NCBI GenBank assembly: GCA_003266075.1
Contig: MUZZ01000061.1
Coordinates: 1 to 12,147 of the forward strand
Direction of reading: 5' to 3'
From: Methanosphaera sp. rholeuAM74
GTDB taxonomy: Archaea; Methanobacteriota; Methanobacteria; Methanobacteriales; Methanobacteriaceae
DNA length: 12,147 bases
Position numbers and translations under genes: made by a program. The first letter of the stretch is position 1. Each line of letters opens with the position of its first letter. Under the pieces are notes generated by a model, which worked only from the letters and a program-made list of their open reading frames with translations, was not told the DNA's origin and made no database searches. Of this stretch, positions 1 to 5,849 are shown one piece after another.

Positions 1-345
1 TCTCCTTCATGACCTGAAACGTAGATTGCTCCACCGTTACGTTCAGCAACGTTACGTATGAACCTTGATGAACTGATTGTAGCGTTATATGCACCTACAC
101 CCCAGTCAAGTGCTCCACCGTTCAGACCGGCATGGTTATCAGTGAAGTTACATCCATCGACAGATACGTTTTCACAGCTACCCTCATTGTCATGATGGGT
201 AAAGTAGATTGCTCCACCACGATATGCGGCATCGTTGTTATCGAAAACAGAACCTCTTATCTCACCATTGGAACCAGTCCACAGTACTGCTCCACCATCC
301 CCACCATAAGTCTGGTTGGTTGCCGGATACTGTCCCGTATAATTA
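1..345 (-). repeat. Direct repeat copy 1 (792-base period)
   Basis: This segment matches 793-1137 at a constant offset of 792 bases, exactly 264 codons, so the reading frame is kept. The first 29 bases are identical in both copies, and the following matches are interrupted mostly by third-position-like changes. The repeat is cut by the window edge and probably continues to the left. It reflects duplication of an eight-unit block inside the adhesin gene. Confidence 0.8.
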
Positions 346-2447
346 GTTCCTTTAGCACGATTTTCTGTGAAGTTGGAGTTTTCTATTGAACCTTTTTCAC
401 CATTCCAGTAGATTGCTCCTGCACTGCCATCTGCAATGTTCTTATCGAAGATTGAATTTTTAACACTACAGTTTTCTGCCCCTTCACGGAAGTTAAGTGC
501 TCCACCACGATTTTTAGCATGGTTTTCTGTGAAGTTGGAGCCATTTACTGTGACGTTTATACTGTGTATGAGGAAGACTGCTCCACCACTAATGTTAGCA
601 TCGTTTTTATAGAATGTACAGTTGTCTATAAAGCCATCTGATGATACCGTACTTGAAGATGTCCAGAGGATTGCTCCCCCATAACCTCCACCGACATGGT
701 ATATACCATACGGTCCTGTACTGCTGGTATCCCTGTCGTCCTTATCAACTGTTCCTTTTGCCTCGTTTTCTTCAAAGTAAGAATTGAGTATGTCTCCTTC
801 ATGACCTGAAACGTAGATTGCACCACCGTTACGTTCAGCAACATTCCTAACAAATCTTGAAGAACTTATAGTAGCATTATATGCACCTACACCCCAGTCA
901 AGTGCTCCACCATTCAAACCAGCATGGTTATCAGTGAAGTTACAACCCTCAACAGAGACGTTTTCACAACTACCAGTACCTTCATGGTGTGTAAAGTAAA
1001 TTGAACCACCACGATATGCTGCATCGTTGTTCTCAAATACTGAGTTTGTTATGTAACCATTTGATCCAGTCCATATGACAGCTCCACCGTCACCACCATT
1101 GGTTTGCCCTGAAAGTATATCATATCCTGTTATATCTCCAAGAGCATGGTTGTTTGCAAAGTATGAGTCCTTGATTTCACCATATTCACCATTCCAGAAT
1201 ATAGCTCCACCGTCGTGACCAGCATCATTACCTTCGAATGATGAGTTAATTACTTCACCATTACTTGCTCCTTCTCTCCAGTCTAATCCTCCACCATTGT
1301 TACCAGCAGAGTTGTTTGTCACATTAGAGTTGTTAACTGTTATGTTGATTCCCCCAATGAACATTGCTGCTCCACCGTTAACAGCAGCAGAGTTGTTATG
1401 GATGGTTACATTGTTTAAGTAACCAACAGAGCCTGACCATAATATTGCACCACCATTACCACCAGGTGTAGCGTATTCGACACTTCCAGTAAAGTCATGT
1501 GTTGCTTGGTTTTCACCTGTAGCCTTGTTGTTTTCAAACACAGTATTTTCTATCGTACCGTTATGACCATTCCAGAATAAAGCACCACCACTTCTTAGGG
1601 CAGTGTTGTTAATGAATGTGGAATTGAGTAGTCTACCATTCTGTGAGTTACTAGACCAGTCTACTCCAGCACCATTGAATCCTGCGAAGTTATCAATGAA
1701 AGTACAATTATCTACTGTGACGTTTTCACATGGATTGTCAGCATCGACTCCTATGAGGAATATACCTCCCCCACGGTTATCGGCACTATTGTTGTAGAAT
1801 CTACTGTTTTTTATTGTTCCAACAGATCCCGTCCACAATATTGCTCCACCATCACCAGATGTATTAGCATTGGTGAATGTAATATCATTGATTGTTACAT
1901 TGGTTGAGGTTATATTGAAGATTCTTGCCAAATAATTAGCGTTTATAGTGAAGCCATTACCGTTTATGGTAATAGGATTAGTAATTGGAATACCATCACT
2001 ATATAAATCATCCGTACCCTGAACAAATGCATAATCACCAGGTAAGGATACTGTTCCACCAGATTCTGTAGAACTTATCAAATCATATAACTGGGTAAAT
2101 GTTCCTTCACCAGCTGTTTTCAGATTTTTTTGAATACTTTTATTAGTACTATTTAATGTAATAATGTCTTTACTTGTGTTCAATGTATTATCTGTTTCAT
2201 TAATTGCAATTTCTGTATTGTTTGTTTTATCACTTGTCGTTATTTTTTCCACGTTTGTATCCGTACTAGTTGGACTAGCACTGGATTGTACCATATTATC
2301 CACATCATAATTGTTGGGTGTGGATAACTTATTTGTATCTATTGTCCCCTGCACATCAGCATCAGCTGCCGACGCCATGGACACTCCCATTAGCAGTACC
2401 ATGAAAAGTGCAAGAACCAATAGAAAATATTTTCTGTTCAATGTCAT
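1..2447 (-). CDS. Adhesin-like surface protein with GGA-type beta-helix repeats, N-terminal part (C-terminus outside window)
   Basis: This reading frame stays open from an ATG at 2447 to the left edge, giving about 815 codons with no stop, so the gene is cut by the window. The start is supported by GGTGA nine bases upstream. Residues 1-27 form a signal peptide: basic start MTLNRKYF, a hydrophobic core, then MASAADA. A Ser/Thr/Asn-rich linker of about 110 residues follows. The rest is a repeat array (GGAI/GGAL followed by short strands, with F.NN or F.DN between) that resembles chlamydial Pmp-type and other right-handed parallel beta-helix proteins. The role is inferred to be an exported cell-surface adhesin or cell-cell contact protein, as for the large adhesin-like families of gut Methanobacteriales. 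Any anchor would lie in the missing C-terminus. It is divergent from another adhesin-like gene. Confidence is high for the gene and class, low for the ligand. Confidence 0.9.
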   Translation of the reverse strand, partial: MTLNRKYFLLVLALFMVLLMGVSMASAADADVQGTIDTNKLSTPNNYDVDNMVQSSASPTSTDTNVEKITTSDKTNNTEIAINETDNTLNTSKDIITLNSTNKSIQKNLKTAGEGTFTQLYDLISSTESGGTVSLPGDYAFVQGTDDLYSDGIPITNPITINGNGFTINANYLARIFNITSTNVTINDITFTNANTSGDGGAILWTGSVGTIKNSRFYNNSADNRGGGIFLIGVDADNPCENVTVDNCTFIDNFAGFNGAGVDWSSNSQNGRLLNSTFINNTALRSGGALFWNGHNGTIENTVFENNKATGENQATHDFTGSVEYATPGGNGGAILWSGSVGYLNNVTIHNNSAAVNGGAAMFIGGINITVNNSNVTNNSAGNNGGGLDWREGASNGEVINSSFEGNDAGHDGGAIFWNGEYGEIKDSYFANNHALGDITGYDILSGQTNGGDGGAVIWTGSNGYITNSVFENNDAAYRGGSIYFTHHEGTGSCENVSVEGCNFTDNHAGLNGGALDWGVGAYNATISSSRFVRNVAERNGGAIYVSGHEGDILNSYFEENEAKGTVDKDDRDTSSTGPYGIYHVGGGYGGAILWTSSSTVSSDGFIDNCTFYKNDANISGGAVFLIHSINVTVNGSNFTENHAKNRGGALNFREGAENCSVKNSIFDKNIADGSAGAIYWNGEKGSIENSNFTENRAKGTNYTGQYPATNQTYGGDGGAVLWTGSNGEIRGSVFDNNDAAYRGGAIYFTHHDNEGSCENVSVDGCNFTDNHAGLNGGALDWGVGAYNATISSSRFIRNVAERNGGAIYVSGHEG
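793..1137 (-). repeat. Direct repeat copy 2 (792-base period)
   Basis: This is the partner of 1-345. Both encode the b, c, d, a unit series beginning with the GGAIYVSGHEGD type and including the CENVSV variant of unit d. A weaker third relative can be traced around 1560-1860, with unit spacing 84, 102 and 75 bases against 84, 100 and 78 here. Confidence 0.8.
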
Positions 2448-2456
2448 AGTATTTTT

Positions 2457-2461
2457 TCACC
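2457..2461 (-). promoter_or_regulatory. Ribosome binding site of the left adhesin gene
   Basis: GGTGA on the minus strand lies nine bases before the ATG at 2447. It matches the archaeal 16S anti-Shine-Dalgarno complement (GGAGGTGAT) and fixes the start. Confidence 0.65.
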
Positions 2462-2532
2462 ATTTTAACATTAAGCTTGGATTATCTGGTGGTACACCCA
2501 AATAAACCAAATAAAAATATTTTTTTTCACAT

Positions 2533-2543
2533 AATTTAAATAT
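2533..2543 (-). promoter_or_regulatory. Possible TATA box for the left adhesin gene
   Basis: On the minus strand this reads ATATTTAAATT, an archaeal TATA-like element. It would start transcription near 2512 and give a leader of about 65 bases. The surrounding region is very AT-rich, so chance matches are likely. Confidence 0.35.
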
Positions 2544-2567
2544 TCAATATGTCAATTATGTTATTAT

Positions 2568-2593
2568 ATTAATGGAATTTCTCATCCATTAAT
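2568..2593. repeat. Inverted repeat, 8-bp arms
   Basis: ATTAATGG (2568-2575) and CCATTAAT (2586-2593) are perfect inverted arms around a 10-base loop. It lies about 120 bases upstream of the left adhesin start and could be an operator or a small hairpin. AT-rich chance matching is possible. Confidence 0.5.
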
Positions 2594-2668
2594 GAAGTTA
2601 TTTTGTACTTCATAGTATATTAATATCACCCAGAGTTAAAGATTATCAACAAATATCATGCAAAACCA

Positions 2669-2712
2669 AGTATTCTAATAACGCTGATAACTTGTGATTA
2701 TTAGAGAATACT
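2669..2712. repeat. Imperfect 13-bp inverted repeat
   Basis: AGTATTCTAATAA (2669-2681) pairs with TTATTAGAGAATACT (2698-2712) apart from a two-base bulge, around a 16-base spacer. Flanking AAAC and GTTT (outside a small internal loop) can extend the pairing. It sits near the middle of the divergent region, where a shared regulator could bind. Confidence 0.55.
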
Positions 2713-2753
2713 AGTTTCCCAATAACAGTTCCCAGTTCTATTTAAACAACAAG

Positions 2754-2790
2754 TTTAGAATAACTTAAATTAATGAAATAGAATTCTAAA
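2754..2790. repeat. Inverted repeat, 8-bp arms
   Basis: TTTAGAAT (2754-2761) and ATTCTAAA (2783-2790) are perfect inverted arms with a 21-base spacer. The spacing of the arms, about three helical turns centre to centre, would suit a dimeric regulator upstream of the right adhesin gene. The binding role is inference. Confidence 0.45.
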
Positions 2791-2803
2791 TAAATATCAA
2801 AAA

Positions 2804-2812
2804 TTTAATTAT
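2804..2812 (+). promoter_or_regulatory. Possible TATA box for the right adhesin gene
   Basis: TTTAATTAT lies where an archaeal TATA box would start transcription near 2834, giving a leader of about 30 bases that contains the GGAGG site. An alternative AT-rich element (2786-2798) lies just upstream. Confidence 0.35.
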
Positions 2813-2850
2813 GATGTAAGAATAAAGAATTTAACATAAAATATTTTAGT

Positions 2851-2865
2851 GGAGGAAAAAACATT
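2851..2865 (+). promoter_or_regulatory. Strong ribosome binding site followed by an ATT start codon
   Basis: GGAGG (2851-2855) is followed after seven bases by ATT (2863-2865), in frame with the adhesin gene. The nearest ATG, at 2881, is 25 bases beyond GGAGG, too far for normal use. Starting at ATT also restores a basic stretch, KNKTK, before the hydrophobic signal core. Confidence 0.6.
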
Positions 2866-5112
2866 AAAAACAAAACAAAAATGGCTATAATACTAGTAAT
2901 ACTATTTACTAGCCTCATATGTTCAAGTGTAGCATTCGCACAGGAAGATAATGTAGATAGCCTGAAAACAAATGATGATAACGGACAAAATGTTCAATCA
3001 AACATTGAAACCAACATCCAAAAGGATAATAAGGAAATTAAAACTGTGACAAGCGTTTCAAACTACGATGAACTGTCAAAAGCCATGACCAAAAACGCTA
3101 ATCAGACAATTACTATGAAGAAAACAACATATAAAATCACCAAACCAACAATTGCAGTAAACACTAACAATAATGTCATAATAAATGGTAACGGAGCAGT
3201 AATTGACGGACAAAACAAGTACCACTTCCTGGCAATGCTAGGAAAAAACACAACGCTCACAATAAACAATTTAACGATAAAAAACACGAGAAACTCGACA
3301 AAGTATAATACTGGAGCAATATACTGTGAAAACGTGACACTAAACCTAAACAATGTAAACTTCACAAACAATAATGGTGGAGCAGTATACACGACAAACA
3401 CTAACCTGACAACAAATCACTGCGAATTCACTAAAAACGTAGCTAGTGAAGGATCAGCAATACTTTGCGATGAATTCAGCCAAAAAGCAAAAAACAACGT
3501 GATAGTTAAAAATTCCAAGTTCACAAACAACAGAAACGAAACTATCACCATAATCGATGTTAATAACTTCATTTTAACAAGCAACGTGTTTGACTCAAAC
3601 AATTACGGAGTAATTACTTGTATAAATTCTAAGCCAACAATAACAAATAACGTCTTCAAAAACATTAACACAAACCTCCCAAAGATTAATGTTGGGGCAA
3701 TAGTAATCGATTGTGAAAATTCTACTTCAACAATCGACAACAATACGTTCAACAACATTAACCTCACAACTTACGGAGTATCTGGTGGAATAATTGGTTC
3801 AATAGAGGGCAGTATTAACGTTACTAACAATAAATTCACAAACATCAAAATTAACAGTACTGGAAAGAATGATGATGAAAGTGGTATTTATGGTGGAGTA
3901 CTGTTTATTTCAGACTCTGATTCAAGAGTAACATCAAACGTGTTCAATAATAAGGTACATGGTGATTTTGCCTGTGGAGCAACGATATTCAATAGTAATG
4001 GAACTATGACCCTTGGTAAAAACACCTTCCAGACACAAGTACTCAACACATTCATCTATGCTGGAATAATCGCTAACATGGATGCAACACTAAAGCATGG
4101 AGACAATGATTACACCAAATGTGTCAACAGAGCATCAGTTAACGAGACAACCTCACGTATATACAACATAGATGGAACATTAAAAAGTGTCAGCTTCCAG
4201 ACAATTAAGGTCAATGCACCAAAAAGCATAGACACAGCAAAAACAGCGGCAATCAACATAAGAGTAACCAATGCAAAGAACAACCCAATATCAACTACAG
4301 TGATATTGAAGGTCAATGGTTTAACTGTTAAGGACAAGAATGGTAAGACTGTACAGCTCAACCTCAAAAATGGTAGCACCACATATAACCTACCATTAGC
4401 TGGTTACTCTGCAAAAACTTATAACATTACTGCTGTGGCAACAAAGACCGGCTATGAAAGGGAGGAAGCAACAACCACGATGACCGTTAATAAGGGTAAA
4501 TATGATAACGTTGCATTCACTATTGATGCAACATCAGAGGAAGTCATAACAATCAACAGGACACTTAAAGACGTTAATGGTAACATCATCTGCGGCAATA
4601 CGAAGGTCGCTATTAAAATTGGGGGAAAAACTGTTCTCACAACAACAGCCGTTGATGGAAAGCTATACGCAAAGTTCAAGCTACCATACCTGCCATCAGG
4701 ACAATTGAAGATGATGATTATCTTAGGAGAAAACAATCGTTACACACAGAAAATTATCAATTCCACGGCTGTAATCCATAAACAGAACGTTAACATCAAC
4801 ATGACCAGACAGACATCCAAGATTGGAAGAAACGTTACTATTACTGCAAGACTAACAAATGCTAAGACACTCACCAATGTTATTAGTGGTAAATACATAT
4901 TCAAGTTAAACGGAGCTACACTACCATTCTTTGACAATAATGGTGGACAGATATACACCACACACGATGTCTCTAACGGTGTTGCAATGATTACATTCAC
5001 AGTTCCAAACACTGCTAAGATTGGATTAAACAACATCACCATAGCATACAATGGTAACACGCAGTCAAACTCTGCAAAATACACTAATAGTGTTTTAACT
5101 GTTACAAAGTAG
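2863..5112 (+). CDS. Adhesin-like secreted protein: beta helix plus three Ig-like domains
   Basis: The protein has 749 residues from the ATT start at 2863, or 743 from the ATG at 2881. A signal peptide ends at about residue 26 (SSVAFA before QED). An Asn/Thr-rich linker runs to about 60, and a right-handed beta helix spans about 63-438, with many N-x-F, TNN and NNVF rungs and one GGAVY rung near 172-176. Three Ig-like beta-sandwich segments follow at about 445-541, 547-642 and 648-749, each with invasin-like TVNKG/TVTK-type strands. No C-terminal membrane helix, LPXTG-like signal or pseudomurein-binding repeat is visible, so how it is held at the surface is unclear. It belongs to the Asn/Thr-rich adhesin-like class of gut Methanobacteriales; the ligand is unknown. 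The coding strand is rich in A and C, unlike the downstream genes, which reflects the Asn/Thr content. Confidence 0.88.
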   Translation: MKNKTKMAIILVILFTSLICSSVAFAQEDNVDSLKTNDDNGQNVQSNIETNIQKDNKEIKTVTSVSNYDELSKAMTKNANQTITMKKTTYKITKPTIAVNTNNNVIINGNGAVIDGQNKYHFLAMLGKNTTLTINNLTIKNTRNSTKYNTGAIYCENVTLNLNNVNFTNNNGGAVYTTNTNLTTNHCEFTKNVASEGSAILCDEFSQKAKNNVIVKNSKFTNNRNETITIIDVNNFILTSNVFDSNNYGVITCINSKPTITNNVFKNINTNLPKINVGAIVIDCENSTSTIDNNTFNNINLTTYGVSGGIIGSIEGSINVTNNKFTNIKINSTGKNDDESGIYGGVLFISDSDSRVTSNVFNNKVHGDFACGATIFNSNGTMTLGKNTFQTQVLNTFIYAGIIANMDATLKHGDNDYTKCVNRASVNETTSRIYNIDGTLKSVSFQTIKVNAPKSIDTAKTAAINIRVTNAKNNPISTTVILKVNGLTVKDKNGKTVQLNLKNGSTTYNLPLAGYSAKTYNITAVATKTGYEREEATTTMTVNKGKYDNVAFTIDATSEEVITINRTLKDVNGNIICGNTKVAIKIGGKTVLTTTAVDGKLYAKFKLPYLPSGQLKMMIILGENNRYTQKIINSTAVIHKQNVNINMTRQTSKIGRNVTITARLTNAKTLTNVISGKYIFKLNGATLPFFDNNGGQIYTTHDVSNGVAMITFTVPNTAKIGLNNITIAYNGNTQSNSAKYTNSVLTVTK

Positions 5113-5157
5113 CTAAAATACTTTGTGACATATCATCACCCCATATAACTTTTTTTT
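5101..5157 (+). terminator. Hairpin and T-run behind the right adhesin gene
   Basis: GTTACAAAGTA (5101-5111) and TACTTTGTGAC (5119-5129) pair over 11 positions with one G-T pair and a seven-base loop. The hairpin covers the last codons and the stop. A run of eight T follows at 5150-5157, typical of archaeal termination. The T-run may be enough alone; the hairpin could instead protect the 3' end. Confidence 0.6.
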
Positions 5158-5313
5158 AATATATGACTTGTGATTTAAATCCTTAAAAACTCTAAAAACG
5201 CATTGATGAAGCAGCAGTAACACTCAATTAAGTAAAAATTATTTGAATAAGTTAAACATGAATCATATCTTCAAGAGTAACTTTATTGACTGATAAGTTA
5301 CATACTTATTGTT

Positions 5314-5739
5314 ATGAGTGATTATAGTTATTTTGAAACAACTGCCGATATCGGTATTGAGGTAGTATCCAGCAACATTGAGGATGCGTTCATGTATTCT
5401 GCTGTTGCATGTTTTAATCTGATTACTGATGTTGACATGATTGAAGAAAATATTAGGAAAGAAGTATCTGTAAGCTCGGAGGATGAGTATGCCTTGTTGT
5501 ATGACTGGATTACTGAGTTGCTGATTCTCTTTGATGGTGAATTCTTTGTTGCCAATTCCTATGATGTTAAGATTAATATGGATGATGATGGCTATCACTT
5601 GTCTGCTAGGCTACTTGGTGATGTGTATGATACTTCCAAGTATTGTTATAAGACCGAGGTTAAAGCTATCACATACCATAACATGGAAATTACTGAGGAT
5701 AAAAACGAGTATAGGGTTAGGTTCATAGTTGATTTATGA
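5314..5739 (+). CDS. Archease, activator of RNA ligase RtcB
   Basis: Archease helps RtcB accept GMP from GTP and allows multiple turnovers in tRNA exon ligation and RNA repair in the cytoplasm. The 141-residue length is normal. The N-terminal F-E-T-TADIGIEV signature (residues 7-17, with conserved Asp12), the EVKAITYHNMEI segment (115-126) and the conserved Asp next to the C-terminus (Asp140 in IVDL) are all present; these acidic residues bind metal in the family. The gene directly precedes rtcB, separated by 110 bases, which supports the call. No good ribosome binding site is seen before ATG 5314, so the message may be leaderless or weakly translated; the start fits the family N-terminus. 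The separate rtcB promoter region suggests partly independent expression. Confidence 0.95.
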   Translation: MSDYSYFETTADIGIEVVSSNIEDAFMYSAVACFNLITDVDMIEENIRKEVSVSSEDEYALLYDWITELLILFDGEFFVANSYDVKINMDDDGYHLSARLLGDVYDTSKYCYKTEVKAITYHNMEITEDKNEYRVRFIVDL

Positions 5740-5753
5740 TTAAACTATTGTTA

Positions 5754-5818
5754 CTCGTTATACCCTAAGCAACAAAAACTAAATTAATTAAGATACATAC
5801 ATTTAATCATATAACGAG
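5754..5818. promoter_or_regulatory. Perfect 9-bp inverted repeat bracketing the rtcB promoter
   Basis: CTCGTTATA (5754-5762) and TATAACGAG (5810-5818) are perfect inverted arms 47 bases apart. The right arm overlaps the end of the likely TATA region (TTTAATCATATAA, 5802-5814), whose start site would fall near 5832. It could be a paired operator or a long-loop hairpin. Confidence 0.5.
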
Positions 5819-5838
5819 ACGAATATAATATAAAAATT

Positions 5839-5843
5839 GGTGA
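5839..5843 (+). promoter_or_regulatory. Ribosome binding site of rtcB
   Basis: GGTGA lies six bases before ATG 5850 and supports that start. Confidence 0.65.
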
Positions 5844-5849
5844 ATAATA

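Larger units (their letters stand above)
1..1880 (-). repeat. Array of 20 beta-helix units in a four-type cycle
   Basis: Twenty Gly-Gly-Ala-like units occur within the left adhesin gene, marked on the plus strand by gctccacc-like words near 28, 111, 210, 289, 415, 500, 580, 673, 819, 903, 1003, 1081, 1204, 1285, 1370, 1447, 1581, 1665, 1767 and 1842. In protein order they repeat four types: (a) GGAILWTGSxGxI, (d) GGAIYF or GGAVFL ending CENVSV or INVTV, (c) GGALDWxxGAxN, (b) GGAIYWNGExG. The cycle a-d-c-b runs five times without a break. The spacing between b and the next a is always the longest (about 123-146 bases, against 75-102 elsewhere). Each unit probably makes one turn of a right-handed beta helix; that structural reading is inference. 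Confidence 0.8.
2448..2862. other. Divergent intergenic region between two adhesin-like genes
   Basis: These 415 AT-rich bases lack a convincing gene. They hold the two divergent promoters and three inverted repeats (2568-2593, 2669-2712, 2754-2790). A T-run at 2520-2527 lies just outside the left gene's leader. No RNA gene was recognised. Confidence 0.6.

Noticed and set aside
132..389. Plus-strand open frame within the left adhesin region
   Set aside because: It has no ribosome site or recognisable domain and lies opposite a clear 815-codon frame.
626..853. Minus-strand open frame in the left adhesin region
   Set aside because: It is out of frame with the long repeat-containing reading, which is open through the same stretch.
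1..1880. Possible CRISPR array because of repeated short words
   Set aside because: The repeated gctccacc words are codons for Gly-Gly-Ala in a continuous reading frame with irregular 75-146 base spacing, and no conserved direct repeat of CRISPR length exists.
2448..2862. Invertible promoter switch between the two adhesin genes
   Set aside because: The inverted repeats are short and not paired at the ends of a segment containing a promoter, and no recombinase gene is present in the window.
3102..5084. Several open frames of 60-114 codons on the minus strand opposite the right adhesin gene
   Set aside because: They are low-complexity, Val/Leu/Phe-rich mirror images of the Asn/Thr-rich coding strand, lack ribosome sites, and arise because AAC and ACA codons give few stops in reverse.
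5258..5293. Eleven-codon open frame upstream of archease
   Set aside because: Too short and without a ribosome site; an upstream regulatory peptide cannot be supported.
5263..5598. Minus-strand open frame overlapping archease
   Set aside because: No ribosome site or family resemblance, and archease on the other strand is certain.
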